Assembly (NCBI RefSeq): GCF_030052995.1 | Contig: NZ_JASJPW010000003.1 | Span: 124,001 to 188,000, forward strand | DNA length: 64,000 nt | Source: Gemmobacter sp. 24YEA27 | GTDB lineage: Bacteria; Pseudomonadota; Alphaproteobacteria; Rhodobacterales; Rhodobacteraceae | Reading direction: 5' to 3' | Shown: in pieces, positions 36,073-44,951 of the stretch | Position numbering within the stretch: the stretch's first letter is position 1 | How the letters are laid out: every line of letters starts with the position of its first letter | Notes under the pieces: model-generated | Database searches by the model: none | What the model was told of the DNA's origin: nothing | What the model saw: the letters and a program-made list of their open reading frames with translations, nothing else | Made by a program: the position numbers and the translations under genes

Positions 36073-37040
36073 GGCCGGTTCTTTTGGCGCAAAACCCCGT
36101 TTCCCAGGATCAGATCCGCGATGAGGCCGCCGAATGGCTGGTCGCAGTGACTGCACATCCGGCGCTGGAGCAGGACAGGGTTTTCCGCGCCTGGCTTGCG
36201 GCCGACAGCCGCCACGCCGCAGCTTTTGCCAAAGCGCAACAGGCCTGGCAGATTGCCGGTCTGGTGGGCGCTGATCTCGCGGCGGAGGCGCCGGTTGCGG
36301 TCGTTCCACTGCGCCCTGCAGGGCGGCGGCTCTGGCGGGCCGGCGCCGGGCTCGCGCTGGCGGCCTCGCTGGTGGGCGCAGTCTGGCTGAACCAGGTGCG
36401 CCCGGATCTGCGGCTGCGGCTGGTGGCGGATCACGTCAGTGTTGCGGGCGAGATCCGTGATTTCGCGCTGCAGGATGGCAGCCGTACATTGCTTGATGGC
36501 GGTTCGGCGCTGGATTTCACCGCTGACAGCGACAGCCGCCGGGTGACGCTGCTGACCGGTGCCGCCTGGTTCGATGTTGAAAAAGACGGCCGCTCCTTTA
36601 CCGTGCAGCTGGGCGAGACCGAAATCCGTGCGCTTGGCACGCAATTCGGGGTTCGCGATTGCGGCAATTGCGTCGAGATTTCGCTGGAAGAGGGCAGTAT
36701 CGCGGTCACCGCGCCCGGCCTCGACGAGATGTATCTGACCCCCGGCCAGCAAATGCGCCTGCGTCCTGGCGAACCGCCGCAGCTTGCCGGCACTGATGCG
36801 CCCGAGGCGCTGGCCTGGCGCGACGGGCGCTATATCTTTTACGATGTTACCCTGCGCGAAGTCGCGGGGGTGCTGGCCCGCCATGGCGCCGGCGCGATCC
36901 TTTTCGGGGATGCGGCGCTGGCCGATCGCAAGATCTCGGGCAGTATCAGCCTCTCCGATACCGGCGCCGAATTACAGGCGCTTTCAGAGGCGATGGGCTT
37001 TCGCATCTTCGCCCTGCCGGGTGGCAATCTGTTGATGTGA
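36069..37040 (+). CDS. fecR: FecR-family anti-sigma/signal transduction protein
   Basis: A 323-residue inner-membrane regulator. The cytoplasmic DUF4880 part (RDEAAEWLVAVTAHP, FRAWLAADSRHAAAF) is followed by one membrane helix (about 92-108), the periplasmic FecR domain (LQDGSRTLLDGGSALDFTAD, VEISLEEGSIAVTAPG) and a C-terminal segment (DVTLREVAGVLARHGAGAIL) that receives the signal from the receptor STN domain. It overlaps fecI by ATGA and is followed by the STN receptor gene, completing a FecA-FecR-FecI relay. Confidence 0.9.
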   Translation: MRPVLLAQNPVSQDQIRDEAAEWLVAVTAHPALEQDRVFRAWLAADSRHAAAFAKAQQAWQIAGLVGADLAAEAPVAVVPLRPAGRRLWRAGAGLALAASLVGAVWLNQVRPDLRLRLVADHVSVAGEIRDFALQDGSRTLLDGGSALDFTADSDSRRVTLLTGAAWFDVEKDGRSFTVQLGETEIRALGTQFGVRDCGNCVEISLEEGSIAVTAPGLDEMYLTPGQQMRLRPGEPPQLAGTDAPEALAWRDGRYIFYDVTLREVAGVLARHGAGAILFGDAALADRKISGSISLSDTGAELQALSEAMGFRIFALPGGNLLM

Positions 37041-37202
37041 CCCTTTCGCCAGCCGCCGGGGCCAGCGACATCGCCTGCCAGCCCTCGCGTCCCGCCAGCG
37101 ATATTGCCAACAATCCGCCAGGGCGCGGGTTCAGTGGGGCATGGCCTCATGCGTGAAGGTCAGGCAAAGGCCCGTGCCGGGCAGGGCCAGAAAAAGGACA
37201 GG

Positions 37203-39461
37203 ATGCGAGCCAGCCGCGCCAGACCATATTGCCCCGCGTCGCCGCCTTATTGCCGGGCCGCGCGCGACGGTGTTTTGCGCGCGGCGGTGCTGGCCTTGTG
37301 CCTTATATCCCTCATCCCGGTCCCATCACTGGCCGAGCCGGTCGCGACCTTTGATCAGCCCGCACTGCCGCTGGCGCGTGCGCTGAACAGCATCGGCGAA
37401 AGCGCGGGCATTTCGGTTCTGATCAAAGGCGACAGCGCCGGGCTGAAGGCTCCGGCGATCCGGGGCATTACAGGGTTGCAGGCGGCGCTGGATCAGGTGC
37501 TCGCGGGCAGCGGCGCGGGGTACAGGTTCACCTCGGATGGCAGCCTTGTCGTCACGCTGCCTGCGGCGGCACCTCTATCACCGGCCGAGAATCTCGGGAC
37601 CATCGTCCTGACAGCGAGCGGCCAGCCGCAGCATCTGATTGACGCACCGGCCTCGGTGACCGTGATCCCGGCAGAAGGACTGTCAGCCCGCCCGATGGCG
37701 AGCCTCGCCGATGCGCTGCGTAGCGTTCCGGGCCTTTATGTGCCCGGCCCGGGGCGCGAAGGGCTGCCGGCGATTTCCCTGCGGGGCATGGGGCAAAGCT
37801 ATGTGCTTCTGATGATCGATGGCCGCCCGCTCAGCGCTTCGGAAGAGGCCAGCTATAACGGCCATGGGTTGAACACGCGGATCGGGTTCCTGCCACCCCT
37901 CCTGGCGCTGGACCGGATCGAGGTGATCCGGGGCCCGTTATCGGCGCTGCACGGGTCAGCTGCAGCGGGCGGCGTGATCAATGTGATCTCGCGCGACATT
38001 CCCGGGATCTGGGGCGGCGAGGCCATGCTGGGCTTTGGCAGGGCCAGTGATCCGGCCTCAGGGAACAGCCATGAGGCGCGGGTCTGGCTGGGCGGGCCGC
38101 TGGTCCAGGGGCGGCTGGGGCTTGCGCTGTTTACATCGCTCACGGTGCGTCAGGAGGATGACCGGATCAGCGCGGGCTATCAGAGCCAGGGCCTCGGCGC
38201 GGCGCGGCGCAGCATATCGGGCCTGCGGCTGCGCTGGACCCCTGTGGCGGATCAGAGCCTTGAGCTGAGCCTGCAGGAAAGCCGCGTCAATTTCAGCCGC
38301 AGCCCCCTGTCTGCGCGCAGCCATGCCGATACCAAAGTGACCGATCGCATCACGGCCCTGTCACATCGCATCGGCTGGGGCGAAAACCGCGAGACCACCA
38401 GCTTCCTGCAATGGGAGGCGACCGACTTCCGGTCGGGCAACGAAAGCGGCCATGATGCGCTGGTCTTCAACACCCGCACCACCCTGGGCGAGGGGCGGCG
38501 CAACCTCACCCTCGGCTATGAATACCGCCGCGAGCGCACAAGGCACGACCCCGACCGGCTGCCCGATCTGGCCAATCCGCGCCTGCATCGCTGGCATCAC
38601 TCGGTCTTTCTGGAAGGCGCGCTGCCTTTGGGTGAGGACGTGACGCTGACCCTTGGCCTGCGTGCCGATCAGAACCAGAAATACGGCTTCGCCCTGACGC
38701 CGCGCGCCTCTTTCATCTGGTATATGACACAGGATCTGGTGCTGAAAGGCGGCATTGGCAGCGGCTATAAGGTGCCTGCGCTGAAACAGGCCGATGATGG
38801 TGTGGCCGAGCCCTCGGGCGGCGATGGACGGTCGCGCGACCGGGGCAATTCCTCGTTGCGGCCGGAACGCAGCACCAATGTCGAGCTTGGCCTGATCTGG
38901 ACCGGACCCGAAGGGCTGCACCTGGGCGCGACGCTCTGGCACAGCCGTTTTTACGACCGGATCGCCCGGGCCGATCTGTGCCGCACGCCGACCGGCCAGG
39001 CGCCGGGCTGCCTGCTGGACGGAACGCCATATGTTGCCGTGTCGCAATATATCAACGACGACAGCGCGCGGCTCAGCGGGGCCGAGCTGGCGCTGGATCT
39101 GACCCTGGACGACTGGAATATCGCCGCGAGCTATACCTATTCGGAGTCGCGCGTGACACGGGGCCGCAATGCCGGGCAACGCTTTCACAACCTGCCGCTG
39201 CATATGCTGACTCTCTCGCTCGACTGGCAGGTGGCAGATCGGCTGAACCTCTGGGGTCAGGCCCGCGCCCGCAGCCGCGCGCCCGCTTCGGGACGGAAGC
39301 CACCGGTCCCGGCACATGTGATCGTCGATCTGGGCCTGAGCTTTGAGCTCAGCGACCGGGTCAGCGGCGTGCTGGCGGTCTACAACCTGAACGACCGGCA
39401 TGAGGGCGATGTCCTGCCCGAAGGCCGCCGGCTCCATCTTGGGCTGACCACCCGGTTCTGA
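37203..39461 (+). CDS. TonB-dependent receptor with N-terminal STN signalling domain
   Basis: A 752-residue transducing receptor. After a signal peptide (ending SLA) comes the STN domain (FDQPALPLARALNSIGESAG, LQAALDQVLAGSGAGYRFTS), then the TonB box/plug (LGTIVLTASGQPQHLIDAPA, ALRSVPGLYVPGPGREGLPA, RIEVIRGPLSALHGSAAAGG) and the barrel, ending GLTTRF. AAGGA lies before the ATG at 37203. The STN domain contacts FecR across the periplasm, so ligand binding should switch on FecI. Plug and barrel resemble the receptor at 33185, suggesting a related ligand or an ancestral duplication. Confidence 0.9.
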   Translation: MRASRARPYCPASPPYCRAARDGVLRAAVLALCLISLIPVPSLAEPVATFDQPALPLARALNSIGESAGISVLIKGDSAGLKAPAIRGITGLQAALDQVLAGSGAGYRFTSDGSLVVTLPAAAPLSPAENLGTIVLTASGQPQHLIDAPASVTVIPAEGLSARPMASLADALRSVPGLYVPGPGREGLPAISLRGMGQSYVLLMIDGRPLSASEEASYNGHGLNTRIGFLPPLLALDRIEVIRGPLSALHGSAAAGGVINVISRDIPGIWGGEAMLGFGRASDPASGNSHEARVWLGGPLVQGRLGLALFTSLTVRQEDDRISAGYQSQGLGAARRSISGLRLRWTPVADQSLELSLQESRVNFSRSPLSARSHADTKVTDRITALSHRIGWGENRETTSFLQWEATDFRSGNESGHDALVFNTRTTLGEGRRNLTLGYEYRRERTRHDPDRLPDLANPRLHRWHHSVFLEGALPLGEDVTLTLGLRADQNQKYGFALTPRASFIWYMTQDLVLKGGIGSGYKVPALKQADDGVAEPSGGDGRSRDRGNSSLRPERSTNVELGLIWTGPEGLHLGATLWHSRFYDRIARADLCRTPTGQAPGCLLDGTPYVAVSQYINDDSARLSGAELALDLTLDDWNIAASYTYSESRVTRGRNAGQRFHNLPLHMLTLSLDWQVADRLNLWGQARARSRAPASGRKPPVPAHVIVDLGLSFELSDRVSGVLAVYNLNDRHEGDVLPEGRRLHLGLTTRF

Positions 39462-39495
39462 ACCCGGACAGTCCTGGCCCGGACCGGCGACCGTG

Positions 39496-40803
39496 TCAGT
39501 CTTCCGTCAGATGCGAAAAGAATGTGTCGCCGGTATAGTCCCGGCGGAAGCGCCCGTCGCTGACCAGCCGCGGCACCAGTTCCTCCAGCGTCAGGCGCAG
39601 GCTTTCGGGCGAGCCGCCGGGCACGGCGATAAAGCCGTCAATCGCGCCGGCGTCATGCCAGACGGCGATTTCCCGGGCCGCGTCTTCGGGGGTGCCGACG
39701 ATCTGCCAATGCACCGATGACAGGATCTCGGGCCGCGCCAGCAGCTCGGCCACCGTTGGCTGCGTGTCAGACACGATCCGCTGCAAGAGGGCACGATGGC
39801 TGGCAGACCGCATGGAGTGATGCGTTTTCGGCAGATCGGCCGGGGTGAGGCGGCGATCGTCAGGCCAGCCGCTCAGATCCAGCCCGATCGCTTCCTGAAT
39901 GCGCTGGAGACGCTGCGCGCGTCCGACGCGGCGGTGGTTGTCCTGAAACAGCGCGCGCGCCTCTTCGCGGGTCGGGGCCAGATAGAGGCTGAGCCCGGGC
40001 AGAAGCCGGATATCACGCGGCGCGCGGCGATGCGCCATAGCGCGGGCGGAAAGCTGGCTGCGCATCTGTTGCGCCGTTGCCAGATCGGGGGTCATGCCGA
40101 AAACCATATCCGCCACCTCGCCCGCGAAATCGATACCGGTGGCCGACCCGCCCGCCTGCATCAGCGGGATCCCCGGTCCGGGAAATGCCGGCAGGTTCAG
40201 CGGTCCCTGAACCTCGAACCCCTGGCCACGATGGTTGATCGGCAGGATCAGATCAGTATCGGCATAGCGCCCGGTCTCGCGGTCAACCAGCAGCGCCCCG
40301 GACGGAAAGCTGGACCACAGCTTGCGCACGACATCGGTAAATTCACGCGCCCGCAGATAGCGCGCATCCGAGGAAGGCATCTCGGCCACGCCAAAATTCT
40401 CATTGCCCTGCAAGGCGGTCACGACATTCCAGCCGGCGCGGCCCTTGCTGAGCCAGTGCAGCGACATCAGCTGCCGCGCGGCCTGATAGGGATGGCCGAA
40501 TGTGGTCGAGATCGTAGTCACGAGGCCGATCCGCCGCGTCTCGCGCGCGACCGAAGTCATCAGCAAAGTCGCGTCCAGGCTGGAAAAGCCAAAGGACTGG
40601 TCCATGATCGCCAATGGCAGAAAGCTCGCATCGGGGCGGAAGGCGAAATCGAGATGGGCGGCCTCGGCGCGCTGTGCGGTCTCCAGTGCAAAATCGCTGG
40701 AATAAAGACCCTCGATGCCGCTGCCATCCAGCCGCCAGCCTTCGCCAGACAGCCAGGTCGGCGCCAGCGAGATCCCAATGCAGAGTTTCGGTCGGAGCTT
40801 CAT
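39496..40803 (-). CDS. LLM class flavin-dependent oxidoreductase, NtaA/DszA/SnaA type
   Basis: A 435-residue FMN-dependent monooxygenase. Family landmarks are LPLAIMDQSFGFSSLDATLL, SVARETRRIGLVTTISTTFG, HPYQAARQLMSLHWLSKGRA followed by GWNVVTALQGNENFG, and PLMQAGGSATGIDFAGEVAD. It is the second gene after a TonB receptor on the same strand, separated by 70 bases containing a hairpin. A C-S or C-N bond splitting oxygenase paired with an outer-membrane receptor suggests use of a bulky organosulfur or chelator compound. Distant paralogue of the enzyme at 24710. Confidence 0.88.
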   Translation of the reverse strand: MKLRPKLCIGISLAPTWLSGEGWRLDGSGIEGLYSSDFALETAQRAEAAHLDFAFRPDASFLPLAIMDQSFGFSSLDATLLMTSVARETRRIGLVTTISTTFGHPYQAARQLMSLHWLSKGRAGWNVVTALQGNENFGVAEMPSSDARYLRAREFTDVVRKLWSSFPSGALLVDRETGRYADTDLILPINHRGQGFEVQGPLNLPAFPGPGIPLMQAGGSATGIDFAGEVADMVFGMTPDLATAQQMRSQLSARAMAHRRAPRDIRLLPGLSLYLAPTREEARALFQDNHRRVGRAQRLQRIQEAIGLDLSGWPDDRRLTPADLPKTHHSMRSASHRALLQRIVSDTQPTVAELLARPEILSSVHWQIVGTPEDAAREIAVWHDAGAIDGFIAVPGGSPESLRLTLEELVPRLVSDGRFRRDYTGDTFFSHLTED

Positions 40804-40831
40804 CGCCCTGCCTCGTCAGTTCATGAAACGA

Positions 40832-40851
40832 CCGGCCCAGAGACGGGCCGG
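40832..40851 (-). promoter_or_regulatory. Intercistronic hairpin between TonB receptor and LLM oxygenase
   Basis: CCGGCCC / GGGCCGG with a 6-base loop (40832-40838, 40845-40851). Read leftward it is followed by a short T-rich stretch but not a true U tract, so it may be a partial terminator that lowers oxygenase expression relative to the receptor. Confidence 0.45.
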
Positions 40852-40873
40852 CCGCAGTTTCTGTCGCGATGGC

Positions 40874-42958
40874 TCAGAACGTGCCGCGAATGCCGATGCC
40901 AAACATACGCGGCGAGGTCATCGAGCCCTGCGTGAAGGCCACCGTGCCGCGCGCGGCCTCGAGCAGGGTCGGGCTGCGTTCGTCAAAGAGGTTGTTCACA
41001 TAGCCATAGACTTCAAGATTGTCGCGCAGCTGAAAGCTCGCATGGATATCCACGAGGGTGTAATTGTCCACCTCATAGGCCGGTGTATTGGCGGTATTGG
41101 AATAATAGCCGTCAATAAAGCGCACCTGGCCACCAAGTTTCAGCTTGTCACTCGCATCCCAGCTTGCGCCAAGGGTAAAGGTCTTGCCGGGCGAGCGGGC
41201 AAATTCATTGCCCTCCCAGGCCTTGGCCGAGGACATCTCGTCGATCTTCGTCCTGAGGAAACCGGCGCTTGCGCGCAGCGTCAGGCTGTCGACCGGCTTG
41301 TAATCCGCACCGATCTCAAGCCCGTAGGAATGGGCTTTTTCAGCATTCAGCGTCTGGGTCTGGTTGATCCCGGACGAGGTCATCTGGGTCACACTGTGCT
41401 GGGCGTTGGTGTAATCCATATAAAAGAGGTTTCCGGTCAGGAAGAGCGTCTCGTCAATCAGGCTTGCCCGGCTGAAGAGTTCATAATTCCAGACGGTCTC
41501 TTCCTTATATTTCGTCCAGTCGCGGGTGCCGACGAAATCCAGCGAAATGCCGCCGGGATTATAGCCCTTCGAGATCATCGCGCCGACGGTCCAGTCCGGT
41601 GTCGCGGCATAGGACAGCGTAAGTTTCGGCAGCACCTCCTCAAACGTCTGGTCATAATCGATATCGCTGTTGGCAAAGAGCGGCGAGACATCGCCGGTGC
41701 GACGCAGATGGTCACGCTGATAGCGAAGCCCGCCCGAAAGCGTCCATTGATCATCAATACGCCAGCTGAGTTCGGTATAGACGCCAAGCTGGTTCTTCTT
41801 GTCATTGAAGGTCGAGATACCGCCCTGGTTCAGCCATTCATCCTGATCGCTATAGGCGACGTAAAGACCGGCCACGCCAGAGAAAACATCCTCGGGCGTG
41901 CCAAAGGCCAGCTTCGATTCATTCGAGAAATTCTTGCGCCACATATTGGCGTCACCGGCGGTGGGCGTGCCGACGCGGCGTTCAACATCGGATTTCGAGG
42001 TCTCGAATTTATTGGTCAGCACAAGACCATTGCCCAGATCGTAATCGACATCCAGCACAGCAGTATCGGTCACCGTATCCCAGCCCGGCATCCAGATCGT
42101 GATCGAACGCAGATCGCTGTATTCGGGGTCCTGCGCCGCACCTTCGGCGCTTGGCCGGGTCACATCCGAGCGCGAATAGGTCAGTTTGACCGTCAGCCCG
42201 TCAATATCGGCGGGCTGCCACAGCAGCTTGGCCCGACCGGTGAAATTGCTGAAATCCTGGCCGATTTCGTTTTGGATAAAGCGCGGGCTGACATAATCGA
42301 TAAAGGTGTCGCGCGCCGCGTAATCCAGCGCGATCCGTGCCGCGAGCTGGTCATTGATCGGCCCGCTCCAGGCAAACGAGGCGCGGCGCTGGTTGTAATT
42401 GCCGAATTCCAGGCGGTAGCTGCCCTCGGGCTCCCAGGTCGGGTCTTTGGTATTCACGAGGATTGCACCGCCAATGGCATTGGCGCCCTGGCTGGTGGTT
42501 TGCGGCCCGCGGAAGACCTCGACGCTGCCGACATCCCAGGTGGCAGTGCCGCCGAAATACAGCTCGGCCCAGCTGAGATAATGGCCATCCACATTGACCG
42601 TCGCGCGCGGCATGGTGCCGGCAAAGAACGCCGTCGCGCCGGTATGCGGGCCTTCAGAGTTCTGGCCCCGGATCACAGGGGCAGAGACATTGTCGGTATA
42701 GATGACGTTCGGCGTGCCCTGCAAAACGGTGCGGACCTCATCCTTGCCCGGCTTGTCCTGCTCAAGTTCTTCTACGGTCACGAGGGTCACAGAACTTGCG
42801 GTATCCTTCAGATCGCGCTGCTGCTTTTCGCCGGTCAGATAGATCGTGCCCAGATCGACAGGCGTTTCCTGGGCATAGGCGGCATGGGCCGCGAGGGCTG
42901 CAATTATGGTCAGCAGGCTGGCCCCACGCGCCAGCCGGCCATGATGAAAGTTCGGCAT
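40874..42958 (-). CDS. TonB-dependent receptor
   Basis: A 694-residue outer-membrane receptor: signal peptide (LLTIIAALAAHAAYA, cleavage before QE), TonB box area VDLGTIYLTGEKQQRDL, plug (EDEVRTVLQGTPNVIY-like segment, PVIRGQNSEG, VEVFRGPQTTSQGANAIGGA) and barrel ending GIGIRGTF. GGGGAA precedes the ATG at 42958 and gives a proper signal peptide; the Met at 43036 would lie inside the operator. It is distinct from the two catecholate-type receptors to its left. It heads a two-gene operon with an LLM oxygenase and is divergent from an IclR regulator. Confidence 0.9.
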   Translation of the reverse strand: MPNFHHGRLARGASLLTIIAALAAHAAYAQETPVDLGTIYLTGEKQQRDLKDTASSVTLVTVEELEQDKPGKDEVRTVLQGTPNVIYTDNVSAPVIRGQNSEGPHTGATAFFAGTMPRATVNVDGHYLSWAELYFGGTATWDVGSVEVFRGPQTTSQGANAIGGAILVNTKDPTWEPEGSYRLEFGNYNQRRASFAWSGPINDQLAARIALDYAARDTFIDYVSPRFIQNEIGQDFSNFTGRAKLLWQPADIDGLTVKLTYSRSDVTRPSAEGAAQDPEYSDLRSITIWMPGWDTVTDTAVLDVDYDLGNGLVLTNKFETSKSDVERRVGTPTAGDANMWRKNFSNESKLAFGTPEDVFSGVAGLYVAYSDQDEWLNQGGISTFNDKKNQLGVYTELSWRIDDQWTLSGGLRYQRDHLRRTGDVSPLFANSDIDYDQTFEEVLPKLTLSYAATPDWTVGAMISKGYNPGGISLDFVGTRDWTKYKEETVWNYELFSRASLIDETLFLTGNLFYMDYTNAQHSVTQMTSSGINQTQTLNAEKAHSYGLEIGADYKPVDSLTLRASAGFLRTKIDEMSSAKAWEGNEFARSPGKTFTLGASWDASDKLKLGGQVRFIDGYYSNTANTPAYEVDNYTLVDIHASFQLRDNLEVYGYVNNLFDERSPTLLEAARGTVAFTQGSMTSPRMFGIGIRGTF

Positions 42959-43031
42959 GATGTTCCCCGGTTTCTGGTGAGGCACATGCGGAGGCGGGCG
43001 GTGGGCTGGCGGCATATGATGCGTTCCGAAT

Positions 43032-43049
43032 TGCATAACGCGTTATGCA
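43032..43049. promoter_or_regulatory. 18-bp perfect palindrome, candidate IclR operator
   Basis: TGCATAACGCGTTATGCA lies between the divergent TonB receptor (start 42958) and the IclR regulator (start 43155). An 18-bp perfect dyad in exactly this place is very likely the binding site of the adjacent regulator. IclR dimers or tetramers bind palindromes of about this size. Confidence 0.7.
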
Positions 43050-43154
43050 TGTCAATTCGACTGCTATGTGCGGCCCTTTACCCTGGCGCCCATGCTGCAT
43101 TAAGATCTTGCAGGGCCTTTCATGGCCGCCGCCCGAGGCAAAGGACTCCCAGGG

Positions 43155-43958
43155 ATGATGGAATTCGAGATTTTCCCCGATGAGGATGCCGGTGCCGGTG
43201 ATGCAAGGCGGGTGACCACCATTCAGTCGATCTCGGTCGCGATGCGGTTCCTGAACATCCTCGCCGCCGCCGAACGTGCGCTGCCTCTCGGAGAGCTCGC
43301 GCGGCTGTCGCGCACCGGACGGTCGACCGCGCATCGCTATATGCAGAGCCTCGTGAAAGAGGGGCTCGCGGCGCAGGATCCGGTCTCCAGCCATTACGAT
43401 CTGGGCGCGGCGGCCCTTTCGATCGGCATTGCGGCGCTGCGCCGGGTGGATGCGGTCGAAATGGCCGGGATGCAGATGAAGCAGCTGGCCACCAATCACG
43501 CGATCAGCGGCGGGGTTGCGATCTGGACCGAACGGGGGCCGACCCTTGTCCGCTGGTATCGCAGCGCGCTTTTCGCGATTTCGCCGGTGCAGCTGGGGGA
43601 TGTGCTGCCCATCGACAATTCTGCCTGTGGCCAGGTGTTCCAGGCCTTTCTGCCGCGCGCCGTGACCGAGGCCGCACGCCGGATCCAGCCCGCCGCCTTC
43701 GCCGGCGATCCGGTGCAGCGCCCGCAGCTTGACCAGATCCGCCGCACCGGCTGGGTCGAACTGACAAGCCATCTTCTGTCAGGTATCACCGGCCAGGCCG
43801 CTCCGATCCTCGATGCCCAGGGCGAACTGGTCTGTGTGGTGACCTCGGTCACCGATCTGGGGAAGCTGAATGCGCCGGGCGACCGGCTTGCACTACAGGA
43901 TGTAGCGAGGCTGATAAACCGCGCTACAGGTGGGCAAAGCGCGCTGGATCAGCCCTGA
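43155..43958 (+). CDS. IclR-family transcriptional regulator
   Basis: A 267-residue regulator. The N-terminal winged helix is TIQSISVAMRFLNILAAAER, then LARLSRTGRSTAHRYMQSLV; the C-terminal effector domain includes QLATNHAISGGVAIWTERGP, DNSACGQVFQAFLPRA and GITGQAAPILDAQGELVCVV. AAGGA at 43141-43145 supports the ATG at 43155. Divergent from the TonB receptor/LLM oxygenase operon, with the palindrome at 43032 between them. Its last bases overlap the convergent fepC end. Confidence 0.88.
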   Translation: MMEFEIFPDEDAGAGDARRVTTIQSISVAMRFLNILAAAERALPLGELARLSRTGRSTAHRYMQSLVKEGLAAQDPVSSHYDLGAAALSIGIAALRRVDAVEMAGMQMKQLATNHAISGGVAIWTERGPTLVRWYRSALFAISPVQLGDVLPIDNSACGQVFQAFLPRAVTEAARRIQPAAFAGDPVQRPQLDQIRRTGWVELTSHLLSGITGQAAPILDAQGELVCVVTSVTDLGKLNAPGDRLALQDVARLINRATGGQSALDQP

Positions 43959-44746
43959 TCCGCCGCGCGCGGGCAGGGGATCACCATCGGACGCGCGGTC
44001 AGTGGATCGGGCATCACCAGCGCCGGCAGATCAAACACCTGCCGGATCAGCTCTTCGGTGACGATGGCCTCCGGCGCGCCGGTCGCGATGATCTGCCCCT
44101 CACGCATCGCGATCAGATGGGTGGCATAGCGGAAGGCGAGGTTCAGCTCATGCAAAACCGCTACGACCGTGCGCCCGGCACGGTTCAGCCGTGCCAGCAT
44201 TTCAAGCAGATCCACCTGATGTACGATGTCGAGGAAGGTCGTCGGCTCATCCAGCAAAAGGATCGGGGTCTCCTGGGCGAGCGCCATTGCGATCCAGACC
44301 CGTTGTCTCTGGCCGCCTGACAGTTCCGCCAGCGGCCGGTCGGCCAGATCGGTCGTGCCGGTGTCGCGCAGCGCGGCCTCGACCGCTGCCGCATCTTGGG
44401 GCGACCATTGCCGCAGAAAGCTTTGATGCGGAAAGCGCCCCCGCGCGACCAGATCCGCCACGCTGATCCCCTCGGGCGCGACCGGCGATTGTGGCAAAAG
44501 GCCAAGCCGGCGCGCGACGTCACGCGAGGGCAGGGTATGGATCGCCTTTCCGTCCAGCAGCACCCGCCCGCTTTCCGGGGTCAAAAGCCGCGACAAAGCC
44601 CGCAGGAGAGTGGATTTGCCACAGGCATTTGGGCCGACGATCACCGTGAAAGAACGGTCCGGCACCTCCAGCGACAGATCCCGCGAGATCAACCGTGTCT
44701 CATAGCGCAGCGTCACATTCTCGGCGCTCAGGCGGTGCTGCATCAT
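43949..44746 (-). CDS. fepC: Iron-siderophore ABC transporter ATP-binding protein, FepC type
   Basis: A 265-residue ATPase: Walker A GPNACGKSTLL, Q-loop region LGLLPQSPVAPEGISVADLV, signature LSGGQRQRVWIAMALAQ, Walker B ILLLDEPTTFLDI and the switch VLHELNLAFRYATH. The ARGRFPHQSF stretch is typical of FepC/FecE-like ATPases. It should power FepD-FepG encoded at 46771-48819 even though it is transcribed in the other direction. AGGAG stands just before the start at 44746. Its stop overlaps the convergent iclR gene by about ten bases. Confidence 0.9.
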   Translation of the reverse strand: MMQHRLSAENVTLRYETRLISRDLSLEVPDRSFTVIVGPNACGKSTLLRALSRLLTPESGRVLLDGKAIHTLPSRDVARRLGLLPQSPVAPEGISVADLVARGRFPHQSFLRQWSPQDAAAVEAALRDTGTTDLADRPLAELSGGQRQRVWIAMALAQETPILLLDEPTTFLDIVHQVDLLEMLARLNRAGRTVVAVLHELNLAFRYATHLIAMREGQIIATGAPEAIVTEELIRQVFDLPALVMPDPLTARPMVIPCPRAADQG

Positions 44747-44797
44747 GTTCTCCTCTCGCCCGACCGCAGGCCCGGCGGGTTTTTTGGCGGCTCTTCG

Positions 44798-44826
44798 TAT
44801 TGCATTGCGGGATGCGCTCTGCAATA
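44798..44826. promoter_or_regulatory. Inverted repeat in the fepC/SIP divergent promoter region
   Basis: TATTGCA (44798-44804) and TGCAATA (44820-44826) are exact inverted arms separated by 15 bases. They lie between fepC (start 44746) and the SIP gene (start 44952), where iron regulation is expected. Which regulator (Fur, Irr or RirA type) would bind is not evident. Confidence 0.4.
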
Positions 44827-44951
44827 TGGGAACAAGCTACGCCCGCCCGATGCCTTTTCCGGCCGGGGCCAGCCATTCCCCTTCAGTATCCCCGTCAGCA
44901 CAGGGGCAAAATCGCACCAGGCCCTGGGCCGGCGCGCGCGAGGATGAACAG

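Noticed and set aside
37203-39461. Idea that the two neighbouring receptors are an exact duplicated pair
   Set aside because: They share plug phrases and layout, but one carries an STN domain and the barrels differ widely, so this is an old paralogy or family resemblance.
40715-43183. An 822-residue open frame on the + strand opposite the TonB receptor at 40874-42958
   Set aside because: Antisense shadow caused by high GC and few stops. The leftward frame has signal peptide, plug and barrel motifs; this one has none.
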